Below the pieces are notes generated by a model. That model saw only the letters and a program-made list of their open reading frames with translations. It made no database searches and was not told the DNA's origin. The position numbers were made by a program, and so were the translations under genes. This document shows, in pieces, positions 15,292 through 23,089 of a stretch of 23,250 nucleotides of DNA. This stretch comes from an uncultured Oscillospiraceae bacterium. GTDB lineage: Bacteria; Bacillota; Clostridia; Oscillospirales; Oscillospiraceae. The stretch spans positions 1-23,250 of the forward strand of contig CANRHF010000007.1 of the NCBI GenBank assembly GCA_947630345.1, read 5' to 3'. Every line of letters starts with the position of its first letter. Position 1 is the first letter of the stretch.

Positions 15292-16633
15292 GATTTTCAC
15301 CCTGCTGGGACCCTCGGTTTTCGACTCCTTTTCCCTGATCATGACCTTTCTGGAGACCCAGCTGTGCATCGCCCTGTTTGCCCGGCACTTGGGACGGCGG
15401 CGGCACTTCTTCCTGCGGATCGGGCTGATGTGGATCCTGGGGATCGTAATGAGCTACGGCCTGGGCGTGATCTACTTCAACTACCCTGCCATCTGGATTC
15501 GGGTGCTGTGCTACCTGGCGGTGACCGCATACTGCCTGGTCTTCACCTACGGCTGCTTCCAGGACAATTTGGAGGGCGTGCTGCTGGTGGTCTGCGCCGG
15601 CACCGCCACCTATCAGGTGGTGAACAAGCTCTATCCGCTCATTCAGAACCTGCTGGGGATCAACGACAAGCTCACCATTTCCCTGATCCACCCGGACTAC
15701 ACCACCCTCCAGGAATGGGAATGGGTCCTGTTTTACGTCTTTCGGATTGCCGCCTTCCTGCTGCTGGCCTATTTCTTCAGCCCCAGGGGAAAGGTGGTCC
15801 GAAACAAGCGGACGGAGCGGAACGTGGCACTGCTTTCGGTCTTCATGGTGATCACCGTGAATGTGCTGATCTGCCTGGGCCGGGTCTATGAGTCGGAGAG
15901 CATGGCGGTGAGTATGCTCATCAAGGCCTTTAGCATTGATATCAACGCCATGATCCTGTTTTTGTGCGGCTTTGTGTTCCATCAGAACGAGCGGGACCAC
16001 CAGATGGAGGTGCTGCAGCAGCTCTGGAAACAGGACCAGGCCCAGTTCCAGTCGGTGAAGGCCAGCATGGACGCCATCAATATGAAATGCCACGACTTAA
16101 AGCACATCTTCCGCCGGATCGAAGGCAAGCTGAACCAGGAGGAGCTGGACCAGCTCCAGGAGGCCATCACCTTCTATGACGCCAATATCAAAACCGGCAA
16201 CGAGGTACTGGACGTGGTGCTGTGCGAAAAATCCCTGCTGTGCCAGAAAAACGGTATCCAGTTCACCTGCATGGGCAGCGGGGCGCCCTTCTCTTTCCTT
16301 ACCCCGGTGCAGACCTACACCATCTTCGGCAACCTGATCGACAACGCCGTGGAGGCGGTGCAGAAGCTGCCGGACCAGGAGAAAAAGGTCATCACCCTGA
16401 CCCTGCAAAGCACCGGCGGCGGCCTGGAGATCGAGACGTCCAACTATTTCGACGGGATACTCCATACAGACCGTGACGCCCTGGACACCACCAAGCCCGA
16501 TCAGGCCCGCCACGGCTTCGGCATCAAGAGTATCCAATACATCGCCGCCCAGTATGGCGGCACGGTGGAGACGGCGGTGCAGGAGGATATGTTCTTCCTG
16601 AGTATCCACTTCCCTGCCCAAAAACCCACCTAA
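15284..16633 (+). CDS. AgrC-like sensor histidine kinase (GHKL, HPK10 type)
   Basis: A 449-residue membrane kinase. The first ~235 residues hold six or seven hydrophobic helices without a large extracellular domain, as in AgrC/ComD-type sensors. A coiled-coil-like segment (~240-265) leads to the phosphoacceptor H270 in MKCHDLKHIFRR. The ATPase domain has the N-box GNLIDNAVEAV and the G-box HGFGIKSIQYIAAQYGG. Start: ATG at 15284 after GGGAGCAAAAAAT, overlapping the regulator gene by 8 bp and so translationally coupled. Gene order is regulator then kinase, opposite to agrBDCA. No agrB-like peptidase or precursor peptide gene is seen in the window, so the ligand may be a peptide encoded elsewhere, a glycan product or another small molecule. 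Confidence 0.93.
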   Translation: MDKIFTLLGPSVFDSFSLIMTFLETQLCIALFARHLGRRRHFFLRIGLMWILGIVMSYGLGVIYFNYPAIWIRVLCYLAVTAYCLVFTYGCFQDNLEGVLLVVCAGTATYQVVNKLYPLIQNLLGINDKLTISLIHPDYTTLQEWEWVLFYVFRIAAFLLLAYFFSPRGKVVRNKRTERNVALLSVFMVITVNVLICLGRVYESESMAVSMLIKAFSIDINAMILFLCGFVFHQNERDHQMEVLQQLWKQDQAQFQSVKASMDAINMKCHDLKHIFRRIEGKLNQEELDQLQEAITFYDANIKTGNEVLDVVLCEKSLLCQKNGIQFTCMGSGAPFSFLTPVQTYTIFGNLIDNAVEAVQKLPDQEKKVITLTLQSTGGGLEIETSNYFDGILHTDRDALDTTKPDQARHGFGIKSIQYIAAQYGGTVETAVQEDMFFLSIHFPAQKPT

Positions 16634-16665
16634 ACGCGCCAAAGCGCAGATCCTCCTTTAGAAGT

Positions 16666-16702
16666 GGCAAGGTCCCCGGCGAAATTCGCCGGGGACCTTG
16701 CC
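16666..16702. terminator. Strong hairpin between convergent kinase and GH78-like genes
   Basis: A perfect 18-base inverted repeat (16666-16683 and 16685-16702) around a single central base, 32 bp after the kinase stop and 25 bp after the GH78-like stop on the other strand. Its position between converging genes suits a bidirectional terminator. Neither side has a clear T-run, so classical intrinsic termination is not certain. Confidence 0.7.
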
Positions 16703-16727
16703 GTGAGGAAGAAAAGGAAGGAAATGA

Positions 16728-19127
16728 TCAGTTGGCAGTAAAGGTGTAGGTGCCCGCGCCGGGCAGGAGGATGCTCCCGTCCTCCGCCACGGTGTACTCC
16801 CCGCCGGAAACGGCGGCGGAGCCAAAGGAGGCGGGCAGATAGACGGTGGCGGGGCTGTCAATGGCGGTGACAGTGAGGGTGTTCCCCTCCTTGACCACGG
16901 TGATGTTGCCCTTGGGGGTATAGACCGTGCAGCTGAAGCTCTCCAGCAGATCCGAGGGCGCGATCTCATAGGCGGCAAACCCAGCCTCGGTGGGACGGAT
17001 GCCCGCCACGTATTTACTCAGGATATACATCGGCGCGGCGGACCAGCCGTGGTTAAAGGTGCCGGTGTCGGTGGTGAACTGCTCCCAGAGGGTGTCGTGG
17101 TCGTCGGTGAGCATGAAGCCATACCGGTCCAGCATCCGCTGTACCGCCAGGTCCTCCCGGCCCATGACGCACAGGGCCTCCAAAATGTACTTTTCGCAGA
17201 AGGGGCTGGCCTGGTAGGTGTTCATGATCACCTGGCAGATCAGATCATAGTCCTCCTCCCCCGCCAGGCCGGACAGCGCCAACAGGGCGTTGGCCCGGTC
17301 GTCGATATACTTGCTATCGGGTGACTTGAAGCCCTCGGGGGTATAGTAGGCGTCATGGTAGGCACCCTGGATGGACTCCATCCGCTCCGTCAAGAAGGGC
17401 AGATCGTCAGGAATACCCAGGCTCTCCGCCAGGGACTTGGTCAGGCGCAGGGCGTAATAGTAGAAGCCCACCTGGAGCAGGTCCGCGTCGATCCGGTCGC
17501 CCCAGTCGTTCCAGATCCAGGAGCCCTCCCGGTATACCGGCAGGCCGTCGGCCATTTCAAAGAGCTTTAGGTAGTTGACAAAGGCGGTATAGTAGACTCC
17601 CATGGTCTCGGCGTCGCCGGAGTGGAGATAGTAGTGGTAGGCGCTGGTCATAAAGGCCAGGCTCTGGTTGGGGATCTCCTGGGGCTTGACAGAGGGAGCC
17701 CGGCTGGGGATCGCGCCGGAAGAGGTGGTCCAGCCGACACAGGCCAGGATGGCCTTTTTCGTCATGTCGTAGCCCCCCTGGTCGTAGCCGTAGAGGGCCG
17801 CGTCGATCTGGTTGGAGGCATCGCCCATGTAGGGGCCCCGCTCTCGCTCGGGGCAGTCCATGAAGGTGTCCCGCATACAGATGGCCACGGTGTTCAGGCT
17901 CTCCTGCCAGAGCTGATCCAGCTCCGGATCGGAGGAGGTGAAGCTTCCGGCCCAGGTCCCGTTGAATTCACTCTTCCGGTAGCCCAGGGCGGTGAAGGTC
18001 ACCCCGGCCTCCGCCTCGATGTAGAGCTTGCTGCCGCTGCGCCAGGGAAGGTTTTCATAGCTTTGGGCCCCGTCCTTGGTCACATAGGTATCCTTGAAGT
18101 TGGCCATGCCGTCCTGATCGGTGTAGGAATCGGTGTAGAAGGTCAGCTTCTTCCCGGCGGGGGCTTCCAGCTCAAAATAGGTGGTGAACTGGATGTTGCC
18201 GGGAAGCTCCAGCTCCAGCACCGTATCGGAAGTCAGGGTCTGGCCCACATAGTCGGCGGAATTTTCAAAATCCGTGATCCCGGCAAATTTGATGGGCCGG
18301 ATGATGGCGCTGTACAGGTCGCCAAAGGGCAGGTCCCCGGGCTTGGCCACCAGGGTGGCATCTTCCCAGGCGCTGTCGTCGTACCCGACGTCCATAAAGG
18401 GTCCGATGTCGTCGGCAGCGGCGAAATACACGTTCCGCTCCGCCAGCATGGAGGACTGGTCATAGCCCGGATAGTCGGCCCCGGCGGTGACCCGGTTTTT
18501 ATAGGCAGCGTGGCGGATGGCTTTCCAGGAGCTGTCGGAGATGATCGTCTGGCCGCCGGCCTCCATCTCAAAGAGCAGGCCGGCTTGGTTGTAGTCGTCT
18601 CCCTCCTCGTCCTGGGCCACGGGGACGATGGAGCCGTCGCCGGAGCGTCCATTGAAGGCCACCAGCAGCGCGATCACGTTTTCTCCGGCCTTCAGGTCCA
18701 GCTCCACGGCGTCATAATAGCTGTCATAAGGCGTTGGGCCCCGCTTCAGCGAACCGTCCAGCACCACCATTTCCCCGTTGACCCAGAGGGTGTACTTGTC
18801 CACGGCGGAAATATAGGCCGTGGCCTGGGTATCGGCATCCAGGTTGACGGTCTTGCGGAAGGCAACGTAGCTGTCGTCCGAGCTGCTCTTGGTCCAGATC
18901 CAGTTGGCGGTCCAATCGGTTTTCTTATAGCTGTCGATGGCAGCGGTGTAAAGCAGGTCTGATTTGTCGGGCTGGCCCCGCTCCGGCACCCCGGCGGGCT
19001 GGGCAGGCTCTGTCCCGGCAGTGGTCCCACCGGTAGTCTGGGTGGGGCCCTGTTGAACATTGCAGGCGGTCAGCAGCAGTACCGCCGCCAGAAGCAGACT
19101 GAAAACGCGGGCGATCCGTTTGTTCAT
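16728..19127 (-). CDS. GH78-like alpha-L-rhamnosidase family lipoprotein
   Basis: A 799-residue lipoprotein: the signal ends in LLLTAC with the cysteine at 22, followed by a Thr/Gly/Pro linker. Residues ~60-180 are the N-terminal beta-sandwich (TDWTANWIW, then YTLWVNGEMVV). A second sandwich follows, then the (alpha/alpha)6 barrel. The GH78 signature region is at 424-436, DCPERERGPYMGD, against the usual DCPxRxE-x-GD form; its acidic residues supply the general acid. The C-terminal part has FNHGWSAAPMYILSKYVAGIRPTEAGF, typical of this family. Removal of terminal L-rhamnose (or a related deoxy or pentose sugar) from glycosides outside the cell is the likely role. Start: ATG at 19127 after AAGGAGGAGAACCCT; the longer reading to 19367 crosses the promoter. 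It stands alone behind operator D, facing the kinase gene. Confidence 0.83.
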   Translation of the reverse strand: MNKRIARVFSLLLAAVLLLTACNVQQGPTQTTGGTTAGTEPAQPAGVPERGQPDKSDLLYTAAIDSYKKTDWTANWIWTKSSSDDSYVAFRKTVNLDADTQATAYISAVDKYTLWVNGEMVVLDGSLKRGPTPYDSYYDAVELDLKAGENVIALLVAFNGRSGDGSIVPVAQDEEGDDYNQAGLLFEMEAGGQTIISDSSWKAIRHAAYKNRVTAGADYPGYDQSSMLAERNVYFAAADDIGPFMDVGYDDSAWEDATLVAKPGDLPFGDLYSAIIRPIKFAGITDFENSADYVGQTLTSDTVLELELPGNIQFTTYFELEAPAGKKLTFYTDSYTDQDGMANFKDTYVTKDGAQSYENLPWRSGSKLYIEAEAGVTFTALGYRKSEFNGTWAGSFTSSDPELDQLWQESLNTVAICMRDTFMDCPERERGPYMGDASNQIDAALYGYDQGGYDMTKKAILACVGWTTSSGAIPSRAPSVKPQEIPNQSLAFMTSAYHYYLHSGDAETMGVYYTAFVNYLKLFEMADGLPVYREGSWIWNDWGDRIDADLLQVGFYYYALRLTKSLAESLGIPDDLPFLTERMESIQGAYHDAYYTPEGFKSPDSKYIDDRANALLALSGLAGEEDYDLICQVIMNTYQASPFCEKYILEALCVMGREDLAVQRMLDRYGFMLTDDHDTLWEQFTTDTGTFNHGWSAAPMYILSKYVAGIRPTEAGFAAYEIAPSDLLESFSCTVYTPKGNITVVKEGNTLTVTAIDSPATVYLPASFGSAAVSGGEYTVAEDGSILLPGAGTYTFTAN

Positions 19128-19158
19128 AGGGTTCTCCTCCTTCTTTTTTTCCATTGTT

Positions 19159-19222
19159 ATTTTAGCACCCGCGCCGATACAAAGAAAGGAAAACCGCACA
19201 ACCTTTCCTTCCTGCCGCACAA
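19159..19222 (-). promoter_or_regulatory. LytTR-type operator and promoter of the GH78-like gene (site D)
   Basis: Minus strand: two perfect TTGTGCGG half-sites (19222-19215 and 19201-19194) 13 bp apart, 6 bp, -35-like TTTCTT (19187-19182), 17 bp, TAAAAT (-10-like, 19164-19159). Period and spacing equal those of sites A-C, although the surrounding sequence is unrelated to the GH3 duplication. This is the best evidence that the arrangement is conserved by function rather than by copying. Confidence 0.82.
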
Positions 19223-19299
19223 GCTTTGCCCCCGGACTTCCCGGGGCAAAATTGACGCCCCCAGGGCGGCAAACTCTGCAAGGCTTTTTTGACATGCTA

Positions 19300-19326
19300 A
19301 GGCCCGAAAGGAAACCTTTCGGGCCT
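19300..19326. other. Hairpin after the GH43 gene
   Basis: A perfect 12-bp stem AGGCCCGAAAGG / CCTTTCGGGCCT with an AAA loop, 44 bp after the GH43 stop. It probably marks the end of the pentose operon. No T-run follows in the minus direction. Between it and operator D (19223-19299) I see nothing else of note. Confidence 0.65.
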
Positions 19327-19370
19327 GCATTTGATGGGACCGCCCTATTTTCGACAGGGTGCTGCAATGG

Positions 19371-20810
19371 TTATTCCAAAAGAAAGGCGTGGAAATCCAC
19401 GGTCCCCTCCCCCTGGAACCGGAAGTACAGGGCCTTGACGCCGCTGCCCACGTCCAGGGCGCCGATGAACCGGTCCTTGTGCCCGGAAGTCTCCACTGGG
19501 ATCACGCAGCCGGTCTCAAAATCCGGGGAAGCGGACACCCGCATCTCCCCCCGCCCGGCGCCTCCCAGCTCCAGGGTCAGAGTCCGGGGCCCATCGAAGG
19601 TGAAATATTTAAAGCCCGCCACCGCGCCGTCGCGCATATTGGCGATGTACTGGTCCCCATGGTCCTCCCGGTCCTTGCCGGTTTGGGTGAAATAGGGGTG
19701 GTCCGCCAGGCGCTTTTGGGGGTTGGGGCCGTCGTACCGGCCCACGCCCTCTTTCGACCACAAATTGCAGGCGATCCGGGCCTCGTACCACCCCCGGCTC
19801 TCCAGGGGCCCGCCGTTGAGGCCGCAGCTGGTGACCTCCGCCTGCCGGAAGGAGCCGTCCGGGTTTCGGGTCAGCTTCTCCGCGCAGGCCTGGCGGGAAT
19901 AGGAATGGCGGTTGGTCTGCCGGTGGTAGAAGATATACCAGTCCTGGCCTAATTGCAACAGGCCGCCGTGGGTGTTGCCCAGGTAGTTGACGGCCCTGCG
20001 CTCATCCTCGTTCCCATCCAGGAACAGGTCCCCCTGGTCCACCAGGGTGCCGCCGAAGGTGAAGTCCCCGTCGGGGCGGTGGCTCACGGCGTAGCACAGC
20101 TCGTGGTTGTGCCGGGAGGAGTAGACAAAAATGTATCGGTCCCCATCCCGGCGGATGGAGCTGGCCTCGAAAAACTCGTGGTTCGGGAAAGACCCGGGGC
20201 CCTCCTTGGGGAAAATCACCTTGGGCTCGGTCTTGATGGTCACCATGTCCGGCTCCAGCTCCAGCACCACGCCGCCGTCGTTGCGGAGCTTCCTCCCGCC
20301 GGTGACGATGGCGGGGGTGGGGGTGTAGAAGCCGGAGTAGAGCCAGATCCGCCCGTCGTCATCCGCTAGGACGCCGGGATCGAAGGGGAACTGGTCCCCC
20401 TTCCGCCGGCCCCAGATGGTGCCGTCCTTGTAGTGGACGTGGCCCAGAAATTCATATTGCCCCGCCGGGGTGTCGCACACCGCCACCCCCATGACGCCCA
20501 TGAAATCAAAGGCATAATAGAGGTAGTACCGCCCATCCGGTCCCCGGCACACATCCGGGGCGAACAGGAGGCGCAGGCCCAGCTTATTTTTGGGGTCCTG
20601 CATTTTCCGGTAGATGACGCCCTCGTACCGCCAGTCGGACAGGTCCTCCACCGGGGCGGACCAGCAGACATAGTCGTTGACGCAGAAAATGGGGGCGTTG
20701 AACCGGTCGTGGGAGCCGTAGACATACACCCGGCCGCCAAACACATGGGGCTCCCCGTCGGGGATATATTCCCAGCTGGGCAGGTAGGGGTTAAAAACCT
20801 GATTTTTCAT
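19371..20810 (-). CDS. GH43 family glycosidase (arabinofuranosidase/xylosidase type)
   Basis: A 479-residue enzyme with an N-terminal five-bladed beta-propeller (1-~325) and a C-terminal CBM6-like beta-sandwich (~345-479). The GH43 triad can be placed: base D18 in YIPDGEPHVF, pKa-modulating D144 in FPFDPGVLADDDG, and acid E215 in HEFFEASSIRR. GH43 enzymes act on alpha-L-arabinofuranosides or beta-xylosides by inversion. No signal peptide is present, so it should act inside the cell on imported oligosaccharides. The start ATG at 20810 follows ATAGGAGGCGTATCGG. It is 33 bp downstream of the AraD-like gene and is the last gene of the pentose operon, which favours release of L-arabinose. Xylosidase activity remains possible. 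Confidence 0.87.
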   Translation of the reverse strand: MKNQVFNPYLPSWEYIPDGEPHVFGGRVYVYGSHDRFNAPIFCVNDYVCWSAPVEDLSDWRYEGVIYRKMQDPKNKLGLRLLFAPDVCRGPDGRYYLYYAFDFMGVMGVAVCDTPAGQYEFLGHVHYKDGTIWGRRKGDQFPFDPGVLADDDGRIWLYSGFYTPTPAIVTGGRKLRNDGGVVLELEPDMVTIKTEPKVIFPKEGPGSFPNHEFFEASSIRRDGDRYIFVYSSRHNHELCYAVSHRPDGDFTFGGTLVDQGDLFLDGNEDERRAVNYLGNTHGGLLQLGQDWYIFYHRQTNRHSYSRQACAEKLTRNPDGSFRQAEVTSCGLNGGPLESRGWYEARIACNLWSKEGVGRYDGPNPQKRLADHPYFTQTGKDREDHGDQYIANMRDGAVAGFKYFTFDGPRTLTLELGGAGRGEMRVSASPDFETGCVIPVETSGHKDRFIGALDVGSGVKALYFRFQGEGTVDFHAFLLE

Positions 20811-20843
20811 CCGATACGCCTCCTATTTTAATGTCTATTCTTT

Positions 20844-21533
20844 TTACGTCTGCCCGTAGTAGGCGTTCTTCCCGTGCTTGCGCAGGTAGTGTTTATCCAG
20901 CAGTGCCTGCTGCATGGGCCCGGAGCGGGGATTCAGCAGCATAGCGTGCCAGTCCAGAAAAGCCACTTCCTCCAGCACTACCGCGTTGTGGACCGCATCA
21001 ATCGCGTCCCTGCCCCAGACGAAGGGACCGTGGCTATGGACGACCACGCCGGGAATTTGGTCGGGATCTTTCCCCGCGAAGGTCTCGACAATGACCTTGC
21101 CGGTCTCCTTCTCGTACGCGCCTTTGATCTCCTCCTCCGTCATGGGCCGGGTGCAGGGAATGGCCCCGTAGAAGTAGTCCGCCTGCGTTGTTCCCATAGC
21201 GGGGATCTCCATGCCCGCCTGGGCAAAGGTCGTTGCCCAACGGGAATGGGTATGGACGATGCCGCCGCAGCCCGGGAACGCCTTATACAGCTCCAGATGG
21301 GTGGGCGTGTCGCTGGAGGGCTTCCATTTGCCCTCCACTACCCTTCCGTCCAGGTCCACCACCGCCATGTCCTCCGGCGTCATGCCCTCATAGGGCACTC
21401 CGGAGGGCTTGATGACCACCAGGCCCCTTGCCCGGTCAATGCCCGAAGCGTTGCCCCAGGTGAAGGTCACCAGGCCGTATTTGGGCAGCAGGAGGTTGGC
21501 CTCCCACACCTGCCTTTTCAGTTCCTCCAGCAT
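20844..21533 (-). CDS. araD: L-ribulose-5-phosphate 4-epimerase (AraD-like class II aldolase family)
   Basis: A 229-residue protein, close to the 231 of E. coli AraD. It converts L-ribulose 5-phosphate to D-xylulose 5-phosphate. Zinc ligands H94 and H96 (IVHTHSRWA) and the third histidine in VVHSHGPF (166-168) are present, with the substrate loop PSSDTPTH (D75), Q-A-D (D119) and the C-terminal tyrosine pair in KNAYYGQT. Start: I prefer ATG at 21533, which overlaps the kinase stop as TGATG and follows GGAGG; GTG at 21536 is directly upstream and in frame. The coupled order isomerase, kinase, epimerase, GH43 supports the assignment. Related sugar-phosphate epimerases and aldolases (UlaF, SgbE, FucA) are the alternative. 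Confidence 0.92.
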   Translation of the reverse strand: MLEELKRQVWEANLLLPKYGLVTFTWGNASGIDRARGLVVIKPSGVPYEGMTPEDMAVVDLDGRVVEGKWKPSSDTPTHLELYKAFPGCGGIVHTHSRWATTFAQAGMEIPAMGTTQADYFYGAIPCTRPMTEEEIKGAYEKETGKVIVETFAGKDPDQIPGVVVHSHGPFVWGRDAIDAVHNAVVLEEVAFLDWHAMLLNPRSGPMQQALLDKHYLRKHGKNAYYGQT

Positions 21534-23089
21534 CACAGCACCTCCGTCGCCAGTTTCTCTAAGGGCAGCGCCCTTTTATACTGGGCCAGGAAGGCTTGAA
21601 AGCCCCGAATGTCCTCCGGCTCCGCCATCACGGTGCTGGCCCTTGCTCCGGCAAAGACCTTTTGGTCCAGGTAATCCTCCAGGGCCTCCCCCGGCGCTTT
21701 CCAGAGCATATAGGCCGCCAGCAGCGCCATGCCGTAGGGGCCGCCCTCACCCGCCGTTTCCATCACAGACACCGGCGCGCCAACGGCGGCGGACAGCATC
21801 CGCTGGCCCACCTCCGGCGTCTTAAAGAAGCCGCCGTGGCCATAGAGCTTGTCGATGGGCACTTGCTCTGTCTGTGTCAAAATATCCAGGCCGAGCTTCA
21901 GCGTGGCCAGCGCGGAGAGAAGGTGCGCGCGCATAAAGTTCCCCAAGGTGAAGCGGCTGTCCGGCTTTCGGAGAAAGACCGGCCGGCCCTCGTCCAGGTC
22001 CGTGACGCCCTCGCCGGAGAAGTAGTTGTAGCTGAGAAGTCCGCCGCAGTCCGCGTCGCCCTCCAGGGCCTTACGGAACAGCTTCGTAAACAGCTCACCC
22101 CTGTCTATCGGAACGCCCAGAGTCTCCGCGAATTCGGAGAAGAGATTTACCCAGGCGTTGATATCTGAAGTGCAGTTGTTGCAGTGGACCATGGCCACGG
22201 GGAGCCCGGCAGGGGTGGTCACCATATCGATCTCCCGATGGACGCCCAGGGGCCTGTCGGTCACGATCATGGCAAAATCCGAGGTCCCGGCGGAGACATT
22301 CCCCGTGCGGACCCGCACGGAATCGGTGGCGACCATGCCGGTGCCCGCGTCCCCCTCGCAGGGGGCGACCGGAATACCCGCTTGGAGGGTGCCGCTGGGG
22401 TCTATAAACCGGGCCCCTTCCTCGGTCAATACGCCGCCGCTCTCCCCGGCCACGAGGACCTTGGGCAGAATAGCGAGGAGGTCGATACCCGTCAACGTCT
22501 TGAACTTTTGCGCCATGGTTTCATCATAATCCAGCTTTTCGCTGTCGATGGGGAACATGCCGGAGGCCTCGCCGATTCCCACCGCCTTTTCCCCGGTGAG
22601 TTTCCAGTGGATATACCCGGCCAGCGTAGTGAGGTAGGCAATATTTTTCACATGGGGCTCGCCGTTGAGGATCGCCTGGTACAGATGGGCGATGCTCCAA
22701 CGCTGGGGAATATTGAAACCGAACAGCGCTGTCAGCTCCTCAGCGGCCTGGCCAGTGATGGTGTTGCGCCAGGTGCGAAACGCCGCCAACGGCCGCCCAT
22801 CCTGATCGAAGGGCAGATAGCCGTGCATCATCGCCGACACACCGATGGCGCCCACCGTGGTGAGTTCCATGCCGAGTTTCTCTTTCACATCCGCTTTCAG
22901 CGCGGCATAGCAGCTCTCCACGCCGGCGTGGATCTCCTCCATGGAGTAGGTCCACACGCCGTTTACCAGCTGGTTTTCCCACTCATAGTCCCCGGAGGCA
23001 ATGGGCCGGTGCGCCCGCTCGATCAGCACCGCTTTAATCCTGGTGGAACCCAGCTCAAAGCCCAGGACGGTTTCCTTTAAATCTATCAT
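21533..23089 (-). CDS. FGGY-family pentulose kinase, probable L-ribulokinase
   Basis: A 518-residue FGGY kinase. Phosphate-1 motif GFELGSTRIK (10-19), sugar-binding segments SAMMHGYLPFD and FRTWRNTITGQAAEEL, catalytic base D247 in APCEGDAGTG, and the adenosine-region motif LYGHGGFFKTPEVGQRM are all visible. The wording of the N-terminal half (ENQLVNGVWTYS, IPQRWSIAHLYQAILNGE, GIGEASGMFPID) is what I recall for the Bacteroides-type L-ribulokinase annotated araB, which differs from the E. coli/Bacillus AraB branch. It should phosphorylate L-ribulose (possibly xylulose or another ketopentose). Its ATG overlaps the upstream isomerase stop by 4 bp (ATGA), and its stop overlaps the AraD-like start by 1 bp, so the three are translationally coupled. 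Confidence 0.9.
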   Translation of the reverse strand: MIDLKETVLGFELGSTRIKAVLIERAHRPIASGDYEWENQLVNGVWTYSMEEIHAGVESCYAALKADVKEKLGMELTTVGAIGVSAMMHGYLPFDQDGRPLAAFRTWRNTITGQAAEELTALFGFNIPQRWSIAHLYQAILNGEPHVKNIAYLTTLAGYIHWKLTGEKAVGIGEASGMFPIDSEKLDYDETMAQKFKTLTGIDLLAILPKVLVAGESGGVLTEEGARFIDPSGTLQAGIPVAPCEGDAGTGMVATDSVRVRTGNVSAGTSDFAMIVTDRPLGVHREIDMVTTPAGLPVAMVHCNNCTSDINAWVNLFSEFAETLGVPIDRGELFTKLFRKALEGDADCGGLLSYNYFSGEGVTDLDEGRPVFLRKPDSRFTLGNFMRAHLLSALATLKLGLDILTQTEQVPIDKLYGHGGFFKTPEVGQRMLSAAVGAPVSVMETAGEGGPYGMALLAAYMLWKAPGEALEDYLDQKVFAGARASTVMAEPEDIRGFQAFLAQYKRALPLEKLATEVL

